Assembly (NCBI GenBank): GCA_002366835.1
Contig: DFBZ01000082.1
Coordinates: forward strand, 1,596 to 8,601
Direction of reading: 5' to 3'
DNA from: Gammaproteobacteria bacterium UBA3067
Lineage (GTDB): Bacteria; Pseudomonadota; Gammaproteobacteria; Pseudomonadales; UBA3067
Length of the DNA: 7,006 bases
Shown here: piece by piece, positions 1-5,880 of the stretch
How the letters are laid out: every line of letters starts with the position of its first letter
Numbering within the stretch: position 1 is the stretch's first letter
The notes under the pieces: model-generated
Databases searched by the model: none
Told to the model about the DNA's origin: nothing
What the model saw: the letters and a program-made list of their open reading frames with translations, nothing else
Program-made: the position numbers and the translations under genes

Positions 1-296
1 CACTAAAAAATATTGACCACTATATTTCGGAGCAGTGTATTCCCGGAGGCTGCGCTAGAAACTTCTCCAGCTATGGACACAAAGTCAGCCCCCTTGAAGA
101 TTTTCAAAAAACCTTACTTTGCGACCCACAAACTAGCGGGGGCTTACTTATATCTGTTTCGCCCAACCATGCAGAGCAACTTGCAAAAACACTGAAACAA
201 GCCAATTGCTTCGACCGGGTTATTGGACACATTTGTGAGAGTGTAGATACAAATAGTAGCCTGCCTAATCAAGGCAAACTTATTTCAATCCAATAG
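1..296 (+). CDS. selD: Selenophosphate synthase (selenide, water dikinase) SelD, C-terminal part, 5' end outside window
   Basis: SelD makes selenophosphate from selenide and ATP in the cytoplasm; it is the selenium donor for selenocysteine and for 2-selenouridine in tRNA. Only the last 97 codons are present, read in the frame that starts at base 3 and ends at the TAG at 294-296; the frame is open to the window edge. Two segments typical of the SelD C-terminal domain are visible: PGGCARNFSSYGH (residues 14-26 of the visible part) and LLCDPQTSGGLL (38-49). The family is about 350 residues long, so roughly 250 residues, including the N-terminal catalytic Cys/Sec loop and the ATP-binding part, lie upstream. 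Whether the active-site residue is Cys or Sec cannot be seen. The end ...GKLISIQ is where the family normally stops, so the 3' end looks intact. A 109-bp gap with a hairpin separates it from cysK. Confidence 0.93.
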   Translation, partial: LKNIDHYISEQCIPGGCARNFSSYGHKVSPLEDFQKTLLCDPQTSGGLLISVSPNHAEQLAKTLKQANCFDRVIGHICESVDTNSSLPNQGKLISIQ

Positions 297-304
297 GGTG
301 CGTG

Positions 305-330
305 AATAGCTTTGTTCTTGCAAAGCTATT
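305..330 (+). terminator. Perfect 10-bp hairpin after selD, possible terminator or mRNA 3' end
   Basis: AATAGCTTTG (305-314) and CAAAGCTATT (321-330) are perfect inverted repeats around a 6-base loop, starting 8 bases after the selD stop. No T-run follows (the next bases are ACAAAC), so this is not a classic rho-independent terminator. It could still stabilise the selD 3' end or act with Rho. A shorter outer pair, AGGGTG (295-300) and CACCCT (345-350), brackets it but is offset and may be chance. Confidence 0.45.
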
Positions 331-405
331 ACAAACAAGCACAACACCCTAAACTAAGATGCTCCACCAAAACCCACAATAACAAACGCTCAGCCCACAT
401 AAAAT

Positions 406-1377
406 ATGTCCAAATTATACGCAGACAATTCACTCAGCACTGGCGGCACCCCCTTAGTCAGAATCAATAATATTGGCCCCGCCGGCAGCACTATTCTGGC
501 GAAACTGGAAAGCAGAAATCCCAGTAGCTCTATTAAATGCCGCATTGGCGCTAATATGATTCAAGCTGCCGAGAAAAATGGCACGCTCCACGCAGGAAAA
601 GAGTTAGTGGAACCCACCAGCGGCAACACAGGCATTGCACTGGCGTTTGTTGCCGCAGCAAGGGGCTACCCCCTCACCCTGACCATGCCGAACTCCATGA
701 GCCTAGAACGCCGCAAACTTCTTAAAGCGCTTGGCGCAAAACTCATCCTTACCGATAGTCGCTTTGGCATGAAAGGCGCCATTGAAAAAGCGCAATCCCT
801 TTTAGAAATGGAACCGGAGCGTTACGTTTTGCTTCAGCAATTTGACAACCCCGCCAACCCTGAAATACACGAACTAACAACTGGGCCTGAAATCTGGGAA
901 GACACAGAAGGAAGCATTGACGTATTGGTTGCAGGGGTCGGCACCGGTGGAACAATCAGCGGCATTTCACGCTATATCAAAAATACGGAAAAAAAATCCA
1001 TTCAAAGCATTGCGGTGGAACCCGAAGACTCCCCGCTAATTGCGCAAACATTTCGCAAGCAGCCTCTCAGCCCTCGTCCCCATAAAATCCAGGGGATCGG
1101 TGCTAACTTTATTCCCGGAAACCTTGATCTAAGCGTGATAGACAGGGCGATAGGAATAGGTAACAAAGAAGCTATGGATATGAGCCACCGGCTTATGCAA
1201 GAAGAAGGCATACTGGCGGGAATATCAAGCGGCGCCGCCATGTGTGCTGCAATACAAATTGCCGAGGAAGAAAGCTTCGCAAATAAAGTGATCGTTGTGA
1301 TTTTGCCCGACTCCGGCGAGCGCTATCTTTCCTCTGCACTTTTTCATGGTAGTTTTTCCGAAACTGAAAACAACTAA
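406..1377 (+). CDS. cysK: Cysteine synthase A (O-acetylserine sulfhydrylase)
   Basis: A pyridoxal-phosphate enzyme of the cytoplasm that replaces the acetyl group of O-acetyl-L-serine with sulfide to give L-cysteine, the last step of sulfate assimilation. The 323 residues equal the E. coli CysK length and the two run collinear end to end. Visible motifs are the PLP Schiff-base lysine K44 in SSSIKCRIGAN, the substrate loop PTSGNTG (70-76), the phosphate-binding GVGTGGTISG (177-186), HKIQGIG (226-232) and GILAGISSGAA (268-278), which carries the serine near the pyridine nitrogen. KCRIGANM after the lysine marks CysK rather than CysM, which has KDR there. The start at 406 matches the CysK N-terminus (MSKLYADNSL), but no clear Shine-Dalgarno precedes it. 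No strong promoter was found in the 109-bp gap after selD, so own promoter versus read-through is open. In enterics CysK also binds CysE; the CysE partner is not in this window. Confidence 0.96.
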   Translation: MSKLYADNSLSTGGTPLVRINNIGPAGSTILAKLESRNPSSSIKCRIGANMIQAAEKNGTLHAGKELVEPTSGNTGIALAFVAAARGYPLTLTMPNSMSLERRKLLKALGAKLILTDSRFGMKGAIEKAQSLLEMEPERYVLLQQFDNPANPEIHELTTGPEIWEDTEGSIDVLVAGVGTGGTISGISRYIKNTEKKSIQSIAVEPEDSPLIAQTFRKQPLSPRPHKIQGIGANFIPGNLDLSVIDRAIGIGNKEAMDMSHRLMQEEGILAGISSGAAMCAAIQIAEEESFANKVIVVILPDSGERYLSSALFHGSFSETENN

Positions 1378-1423
1378 TATGGCATCACTGTTCACAGCCC
1401 AAGGTTATTTTTTCCCAAAAAAC

Positions 1424-1524
1424 TGCAGCAGTCCAAAAGTAGCGCTCAATTTGGCAGTCAGGTAGACTTGGCCGCAAGTCATAATAAAAATTAAACGACT
1501 CACTAAAACTTTTAGACTGCTGCA
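1424..1524. repeat. 17-bp inverted repeat (16/17) flanking 67 bp, ahead of the amidohydrolase gene
   Basis: Left arm TGCAGCAGTCCAAAAGT (1424-1440) is the reverse complement of right arm ACTTTTAGACTGCTGCA (1508-1524) except for one C/A mismatch (1434 against 1514). Inside lies a second perfect dyad, GACTTG (1465-1470) and CAAGTC (1475-1480), with a 4-base loop, followed by an AT-rich stretch. The right arm ends 21 bases before the ATG at 1546. It could be a folded mRNA leader, a two-site operator or the ends of a small 101-bp element. The flanks show no convincing target duplication (only AC on both sides). I see no clear terminator for cysK: the T-run at 1409-1414 follows only a weak stem. 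I see no near-consensus promoter in the 1378-1545 gap; TTGGCC at 1468-1473 with TTAAAC 17 bases on is weak. Confidence 0.7.
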
Positions 1525-1545
1525 ACCCCTCGCGGCATAACATGG

Positions 1546-3516
1546 ATGGCACTCGCTATGGCTACAATTAAAAAACGCTGGGACTTACTTATTAAAAATG
1601 CCTTGGTATTCGATGGCACAGGAATGCCTGCGCAAGAATACGACATCGCTATGAAAAATGGCAAAATTGCCGCAAAAGGTGTCGACCTGCAAAGTAAAGA
1701 TGCAAGCAAAACCATCGATGCCACTGGCCAATGGTTAATGCCAGGCCTAATAGATATTCATTGTCACTTTGACCTAGAGGTCGAAGTTGCTCCAGAGCTC
1801 CCCGAAACAGTCCGTCATGGCACCACCACCGTAGTAAACGGTAACTGCAGTTTGGGCATCGCCTTTGGTAAACAGATCGACCCTGAACGCCCTTGGGAAA
1901 ACCCAATACTGGATTGTTTCGCACGCGTTGAAAACATTCCCAAAACAGTGCTGTCCATGTGCGTTGAGCAGGCCGTAAAGTGGGACAACCCTAGCGACTA
2001 CATTAAGCACTTTGATGAGCTCACATTAGGCCCCAATGTGTGCGTACTTTTTCCCCATACCATGTTACGCATTGAGGCCATGGGCCTGGAAGAAAGCATC
2101 TCCAGAAAACCCACCCAGCTTGAAATTCAGAAAATGGTCAACATCACCCGCGAGGCAATGAATGCCGGTTACGTGGGCGTATCATCAGATGGCTTGCCCT
2201 TGCACTACCTGGCTAATGACCCGCACAAAAATGCAAAAATACCCGCGCAGCACGCCACACTGAAAGAAATATTGGCGCTGGGCCACGTTGCCCGAGAAAC
2301 AGATCGCATTTGGCAATGCACTCCTGACCCCGACAACTTACTGCGCACCATCGCAACATTCTTCATGACCAGCGGAAAGATACACGGCAAGCCACTCACT
2401 ATAACAGCCACTGCCGCCATGGACTTGAATAGTAATAAGCGTGCGAAAGATGGCTTACTACGTTTGAGCAAACTCCTTAACTCAAACTATATAAATGGGG
2501 ATTTCACCTTTCAAGCCCTGTCATCTCCCTTCCGCGTTTATGCTGACGGCGTTACTACACCGCTTATGGAAGAAAAAGAAGCCTTCCGCGAACTGAACTG
2601 CATAGAAGTGGAAGATCCCGACGCTCGCAGAGCGTTATTAAACGACCCCGCTTATATAGAACGTTTCCGCAAAGATTGGATGATGGGCAAAGAAGGTTAC
2701 AACCTAGCCAGGCTACAGCGTATTCTGCATATCGAACCCACCACCTTCAGCCGTAACCTTGAAGACATGTATATCGATACCTGCCCGGTTGCAGCATGGA
2801 ACGGACAAAACCTTGAAGATATTTACCAACGTCTACTGCAATTCCAGTCCTCAGGCGGCAACAGTGGCGCGGCGGATGACAAAGAGGCAGAAGAATTCAA
2901 AAACTTCCCCAATCCCATTCAGGATGACGCCATGTTTGTCATCCAGCTTCTCAAGGACTGGGATAAAGAGTTCCGCTGGCATACCACCACCGCAAACGTT
3001 CGCCCCGACGTACTAAAAGAATTAGTGTTTCACGAACAAACCCTACCCGGCTTCAACGACAGCGGCGCCCATCTTACCAATATGGCCTTTTATGATGGCA
3101 ATCTATTAACCCTTAAAATGGCCGCAGAAGATTCCTTAGAATTAGTGAGCCAAGCAGTGAAACGCTTAACCCGTGACCCTGCCCGCATGTTTAACATCAA
3201 TGCCGGCACCCTCGACATTGGTGCACAAGCAGATATAACGCTGATCAACCCCGAGGCCCTTCTGGACTACGACTCACAAGGCAACACCCAAATGCTCTAC
3301 CGTGAACTGTTCCAGCATGACCAGATGGTGAACCGCTCCAATGGCGTTGTTACAAAAACCATCATCGGTGGAAAGGTCGCATGGGATGGCAAGAAGTACA
3401 CACCTAAGTTTGGTAAAGAAGCCTTTGGCCGCTTATTAAAGCCGAAGGACCTTGATACACAAATGCTAAACAACGAGCCAGCCGTCAGCACTGCGAAAAA
3501 AGAAGCAACTGTATAA
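1546..3516 (+). CDS. Amidohydrolase related to N-acyl-D-amino-acid deacylases, divergent metal site
   Basis: A cytoplasmic metal-dependent hydrolase of the amidohydrolase superfamily (Amidohydro_3, D-aminoacylase-like), with no signal peptide. The order of parts fits: N-terminal beta-sandwich with DLLIKNALVFDGTG (13-26), then PGLIDIHCHFDLE (66-78) with the metal pair H72 and H74, then TTTVVNGNCS (93-102) whose C101 matches the bridging cysteine of D-aminoacylases, GYVGVSSDGLPLHY (208-221), and late GFNDSGAHLTNM (502-513) whose D505 fits the catalytic aspartate. The end (RDPARMFNI, GTLDIGAQADITLINP) is the usual superfamily C-terminus. At 656 residues it is longer than classical D-aminoacylases (about 480-500). 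The histidines expected after barrel strands 5 and 6 seem absent: those places read RIWQCTPDP (254-262) and LTITATAAMD. The substrate is therefore unknown; a D-amino-acid N-acyl bond is a guess from family. Two in-frame starts are possible, ATG 1546 and ATG 1558, neither with a clear Shine-Dalgarno; a terminator closes the gene at 3562-3602. Confidence 0.85.
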   Translation: MALAMATIKKRWDLLIKNALVFDGTGMPAQEYDIAMKNGKIAAKGVDLQSKDASKTIDATGQWLMPGLIDIHCHFDLEVEVAPELPETVRHGTTTVVNGNCSLGIAFGKQIDPERPWENPILDCFARVENIPKTVLSMCVEQAVKWDNPSDYIKHFDELTLGPNVCVLFPHTMLRIEAMGLEESISRKPTQLEIQKMVNITREAMNAGYVGVSSDGLPLHYLANDPHKNAKIPAQHATLKEILALGHVARETDRIWQCTPDPDNLLRTIATFFMTSGKIHGKPLTITATAAMDLNSNKRAKDGLLRLSKLLNSNYINGDFTFQALSSPFRVYADGVTTPLMEEKEAFRELNCIEVEDPDARRALLNDPAYIERFRKDWMMGKEGYNLARLQRILHIEPTTFSRNLEDMYIDTCPVAAWNGQNLEDIYQRLLQFQSSGGNSGAADDKEAEEFKNFPNPIQDDAMFVIQLLKDWDKEFRWHTTTANVRPDVLKELVFHEQTLPGFNDSGAHLTNMAFYDGNLLTLKMAAEDSLELVSQAVKRLTRDPARMFNINAGTLDIGAQADITLINPEALLDYDSQGNTQMLYRELFQHDQMVNRSNGVVTKTIIGGKVAWDGKKYTPKFGKEAFGRLLKPKDLDTQMLNNEPAVSTAKKEATV

Positions 3517-3525
3517 GCTGAAAGC

Positions 3526-3546
3526 GTTTAAAGTTTAAAGTTTAAA
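3526..3546. repeat. Three tandem GTTTAAA heptamers
   Basis: GTTTAAA occurs three times head to tail at 3526-3532, 3533-3539 and 3540-3546, followed by GT, starting 9 bases after the amidohydrolase stop codon. Each unit contains the palindrome TTTAAA, so the tract is nearly symmetric on both strands. It sits in transcribed 3' untranslated sequence ahead of the terminator. No role can be assigned from sequence; copy-number slippage between strains would be expected. Confidence 0.85.
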
Positions 3547-3561
3547 GTACTGCTGAAAACC

Positions 3562-3602
3562 ATAAAGGCTTGCTCGATAAAACGAGCAACCCTTTATTTT
3601 TT
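3562..3602 (+). terminator. Rho-independent terminator of the amidohydrolase gene
   Basis: ATAAAGGCTTGCTCG (3562-3576) pairs with CGAGCAACCCTTTAT (3583-3597) with a single C/C mismatch around the 6-base loop ATAAAA, and the stem runs straight into a T-run (3597-3602). It is a textbook intrinsic terminator for + strand transcription. It lies 45 bases after the amidohydrolase stop and 64 bases before the ATG of the next gene, so the next gene should have its own promoter or depend on leak-through. Confidence 0.92.
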
Positions 3603-3666
3603 GGGCTGGAAATCAACAAAGGCCTGCGCCATAAATTTGCAACATTCTCCACCCATACTGAGAATA

Positions 3667-5559
3667 ATGAATACGCAGCCCCCCTCTCTCGATAAGCCCA
3701 CACTACGCCCACTTCTAAAGCAGCTGCTTACCCTGCATAAGCAAGTGTGCGAACAAGCAGAAGCACATATCGAAAATTATATAAAAAACCACTCGATAAC
3801 CACTTGTCCGGATGGAGCACTTAATCTCGCACGTTACCTCGCCATACGCAGCTTTGACTTAAGGGAATTACAGGATGCTCTATCCAGGCATGGGATTTCA
3901 TCTCTCGGCAGAGGTGAGGCAAGTATCTCCGATAATCTAAATCAAGTGATTAACCTTCTCTGCTGTCTACTCGGCGAAACACCGCCGGAAGTCATCACAA
4001 AACAAGTTCTCAGTGCGGAAGCCGGTAGAATACAGCTTAATAAACACACTGAGGCTTTGCTCGGCGTTGAGCCGGCAAACAGGGGTGTCCATATCATGGT
4101 CACCTTGCCAACCGAAGCAAGCCACAACTACCCACTTGTTAAGTCACTGATAAACGCCGGCATGAGCTGCGCACGCATCAATTGCGCGCACGAGAATAAA
4201 GCAATGTGGTATGGAATGATAAAAAACGTGCGCCGCGCCGAAAAGGAAACCACCTTGTCCTGCCGCATTATGATGGACTTGGCCGGGCAAAAAATTCGTA
4301 CCGGTCCCATCGAAGCTGGGCCAAAAATTCACCACATCAAAGTCAAACGCGACGAGTTTGGACAAACTCTTACTCCAGGACAGATTCAAATACTTCCACA
4401 AAGCCAATTCTATAGCTCAACATCCGGGGAAATTTTTAAAATTGCTGTCGAAGACGATATTCACTCTAAAATTCAAATCAATGACCGGCTTGATTTTATC
4501 GATAATCGCGGAAAAAAACGTCAACTGGAAATCGAGTCACGAGATGATAACGGACACCTACTGGCTCGCTGTTGGCGTGGGGCGTATATCACAGAACAAA
4601 CCCACTTTCTGCCCGCTCAAACAGAAAAACAGAAAAGCGCCAACTACCCAGGCGCAATAACTATCACCGGGTTTCAAACCAAAGCCGCCAAAATCTTGGT
4701 ACAAAAAGGTGATCGACTTTTACTAAGCGATGCAGACATACTGGGCCAACCTGCACAGCTTGACGAAACTGGGGAAACTTTATTGCCTGCGCGCGTTGGA
4801 ATTTTTCTTGGTAAGGATGGGCTCTCGCAACTTGCCCACCTTGAGCCCGGCACTAAGGTATGGATTGATGACGGGAAGATCGGCACAGAAGTTATAAGCC
4901 ATACACCGCAGAGCCTTGAGGTCGTCGTAAAGCACGTCAGAACCGAGGGCGCCTTAATAAAGTCAGACAAGGGCGTTAATTTTCCAGATACCGAATTAGA
5001 GCTTCCCGCCCTCACCGATAAAGACCTGGAAGACTTGGACTTTATTTGTCAGCACGCTGATATTGTGGGTTATTCTTTTGTGCAAAGCAGGCAGGATATG
5101 GAAAGCCTTCACGGCGAACTCGAAAAACGCCACGCAAAAAAACTGCCCATTGTGGCCAAGATCGAAACCCGAAAAGCGGTTAAAAATCTGCACGAGATCA
5201 TTCTCAGCACACTCGGTCGTCAGCCCCTAGGGGTTATGATTGCACGCGGTGACCTAGCGGTAGAGTTAGGCAGCGTTCGCATGGCGGAAATTCAGGAGGA
5301 AATTCTGTGGCTGTGTGAAGCCGCCCATGTGCCGGTTGTTTGGGCAACCCAGGTTCTGGAAAGCTTAGCCAAAAAAGGTATTCAATCGCGACCTGAAATC
5401 ACGGATGCCGCCATGAGCGTAAGAGCAGAGTGTGTAATGCTGAATAAAGGGCCGCATATCGTAGAAGCAGTAACAGTTCTGAATGATATCTTAGTGCGGA
5501 TGCAGGCGCATATATACAAGAAATCGCCCCGTATGCGCGCTTTGCGGCAATGGCTATAA
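3667..5559 (+). CDS. Pyruvate-kinase-like protein with N-terminal extension, enlarged B domain, and no C-terminal regulatory domain
   Basis: Pyruvate kinases transfer phosphate from phosphoenolpyruvate to ADP in the cytoplasm. The 630-residue reading has a helical N-terminal extension (about 1-135, with SSLGRGE), then the barrel: GMSCARINCAH (165-175), MMDLAGQKIRTG (202-213), a B domain about 220 residues long (214-434; usual about 100), KGVNFP (435-440), AKIET (497-501), ARGDLAVELG (526-535) and ATQVLES (560-566). By alignment R170, R211, K498, E500, D529 and T561 match the catalytic and metal residues of rabbit muscle enzyme. The potassium-site serine is alanine (A174), the next ligand position is L205, and K209 replaces Glu117, a change known to remove the potassium requirement. 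The SGETAKG stretch is reduced to LNKG (592-595), and the chain ends about 65 residues after ATQVLES, so the effector-binding C domain is missing. A TTG at 3601 is in frame but lies inside the terminator T-run, so ATG 3667 is chosen; its Shine-Dalgarno is weak. Activity as a true pyruvate kinase is likely but unproven. Confidence 0.85.
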   Translation: MNTQPPSLDKPTLRPLLKQLLTLHKQVCEQAEAHIENYIKNHSITTCPDGALNLARYLAIRSFDLRELQDALSRHGISSLGRGEASISDNLNQVINLLCCLLGETPPEVITKQVLSAEAGRIQLNKHTEALLGVEPANRGVHIMVTLPTEASHNYPLVKSLINAGMSCARINCAHENKAMWYGMIKNVRRAEKETTLSCRIMMDLAGQKIRTGPIEAGPKIHHIKVKRDEFGQTLTPGQIQILPQSQFYSSTSGEIFKIAVEDDIHSKIQINDRLDFIDNRGKKRQLEIESRDDNGHLLARCWRGAYITEQTHFLPAQTEKQKSANYPGAITITGFQTKAAKILVQKGDRLLLSDADILGQPAQLDETGETLLPARVGIFLGKDGLSQLAHLEPGTKVWIDDGKIGTEVISHTPQSLEVVVKHVRTEGALIKSDKGVNFPDTELELPALTDKDLEDLDFICQHADIVGYSFVQSRQDMESLHGELEKRHAKKLPIVAKIETRKAVKNLHEIILSTLGRQPLGVMIARGDLAVELGSVRMAEIQEEILWLCEAAHVPVVWATQVLESLAKKGIQSRPEITDAAMSVRAECVMLNKGPHIVEAVTVLNDILVRMQAHIYKKSPRMRALRQWL

Positions 5560-5595
5560 GATAAGCTTAAAGTCGATTTCAAACGAAAGAGAAAG

Positions 5596-5671
5596 TGGCG
5601 TCCCCTAGGGGGTTCGAACCCCTGTTACCGCCGTGAAAGGGCGGTGTCCTAGGCCTCTAGACGAAGGGGAC
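5596..5671 (-). tRNA. tRNA-Glu, anticodon UUC
   Basis: On the minus strand the gene starts GTCCCCT at 5671 and ends AGGGGAC, discriminator G (5599) and an encoded CCA (5598-5596), 76 bases in all. The acceptor stem is fully paired, the anticodon arm is CCGCC-CTTTCAC-GGCGG with anticodon TTC at 5637-5635, and the T arm is AGGGG-TTCGAAC-CCCCT. It is almost the same as E. coli tRNA-Glu. It lies 57 bases after tRNA-Ala in the same direction, and 36 bases from the end of the convergent pyruvate-kinase-like gene. I see no hairpin plus T-run behind it; the sequence that follows is only pyrimidine-rich. Confidence 0.98.
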
Positions 5672-5698
5672 ATTTTGGAAATGTCTCTTGTGTCACAC

Positions 5699-5715
5699 AA
5701 ACCGATAAAACCGAT
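5699..5715. repeat. Short direct repeat in the spacer between the two tRNA genes
   Basis: AAACCGAT occurs at 5699-5706 and again at 5708-5715, a 9-base period. The 57-base spacer (5672-5728) also holds TCTCTT (5684-5689) and AAGAGA (5722-5727), which can pair and enclose the repeat, and a small TTGTG/CACAA hairpin. These could be signals for cutting the tRNA-Ala/tRNA-Glu transcript apart, but they may equally be chance. Confidence 0.4.
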
Positions 5716-5728
5716 CTGTGAAAGAGAT

Positions 5729-5804
5729 TGGTGGAGCCAGGCGGGATCGAACCGCCGACCTCTACACTGCCAGTGTAGCGCTCTCCCAGCTGAGCTATGG
5801 CCCC
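5729..5804 (-). tRNA. tRNA-Ala, anticodon GGC
   Basis: On the minus strand the gene starts GGGGCCA at 5804 and ends TGGCTCC, discriminator A (5732) and an encoded CCA (5731-5729), 76 bases in all. Acceptor position 3 (G) faces position 70 (U): the G3-U70 wobble pair that marks tRNA-Ala for alanyl-tRNA synthetase. The anticodon arm is CTACA-CTGGCAG-TGTAG with anticodon GGC at 5771-5769, reading GCC and GCU codons. D and T arms (AGCTCAGCTGGGAGAGC and GGTTCGATCC) are standard. It is the first tRNA of a two-gene transcript driven by the promoter just upstream. Confidence 0.98.
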
Positions 5805-5815
5805 AGCTCCGTTAA

Positions 5816-5853
5816 GGAGGGCGCATTTTATGAGCTTGGCACTTTGGTGTCAA
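5816..5853 (-). promoter_or_regulatory. Sigma-70 promoter of the tRNA-Ala/tRNA-Glu transcript, with GC-rich discriminator
   Basis: Read on the minus strand, TTGACA (5853-5848, perfect -35) is followed by exactly 17 bases and TAAAAT (5830-5825, 5/6 match to the -10). The next bases are GCGCCCTCC, a GC-rich discriminator like those of stable-RNA promoters that ppGpp/DksA represses. Transcription should start around 5818-5813, giving a leader of about 10 bases before tRNA-Ala. Position, spacing and discriminator agree, so confidence is high for a sequence-only call; stringent control is inferred. Confidence 0.88.
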
Positions 5854-5867
5854 GCACTTATGCGCCC
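5819..5867. repeat. Nested dyad covering the tRNA promoter
   Basis: GGGCGCAT (5819-5826) and ATGCGCCC (5860-5867) are perfect inverted repeats. Between them GCTTGGCAC (5834-5842) and GTGTCAAGC (5847-5855) pair with one wobble around a TTTG loop. The outer arms overlap the discriminator and the edge of the -10, and one inner arm holds the -35. No T-run follows on either strand, so it is not an ordinary intrinsic terminator for gltX. It may be an operator, an RNA processing stem for gltX read-through, or a by-product of promoter constraints. Confidence 0.65.
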
Positions 5868-5880
5868 GTTATAAAGCGCT

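Noticed and set aside
13..195. 60-codon + strand frame at the left edge
   Set aside because: It overlaps the SelD C-terminus in another frame; SelD motifs are clear in the frame beginning at base 3.
1409..1414. T-run after cysK as an intrinsic terminator
   Set aside because: The sequence before it forms only a 3-bp CTG/CAG stem, too weak to call.
1451..1485. TTGGCA and CATAAT as a promoter for the amidohydrolase gene
   Set aside because: The spacing between them is 23 bases, too long for sigma-70; no better pair was found.
1424..1524. Integron attC site or insertion sequence ends
   Set aside because: No attC core sites, no transposase and no convincing target duplication; kept only as an unexplained inverted repeat.
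4358..4660. 100-codon + strand frame inside the pyruvate-kinase-like gene
   Set aside because: It is an out-of-frame shadow of a well-conserved coding region with no recognisable domain.
4674..5015. 113-codon minus-strand frame inside the pyruvate-kinase-like gene
   Set aside because: It lies wholly antisense to a recognised gene, is rich in Ser, Pro and Leu as antisense frames usually are, and shows no family motif.
5633..5815. 60-codon + strand frame with SQAGSNRRPLHCQCSALPAELWP
   Set aside because: It is the antisense translation of tRNA-Glu and tRNA-Ala; this peptide is a well-known false protein from tRNA genes.
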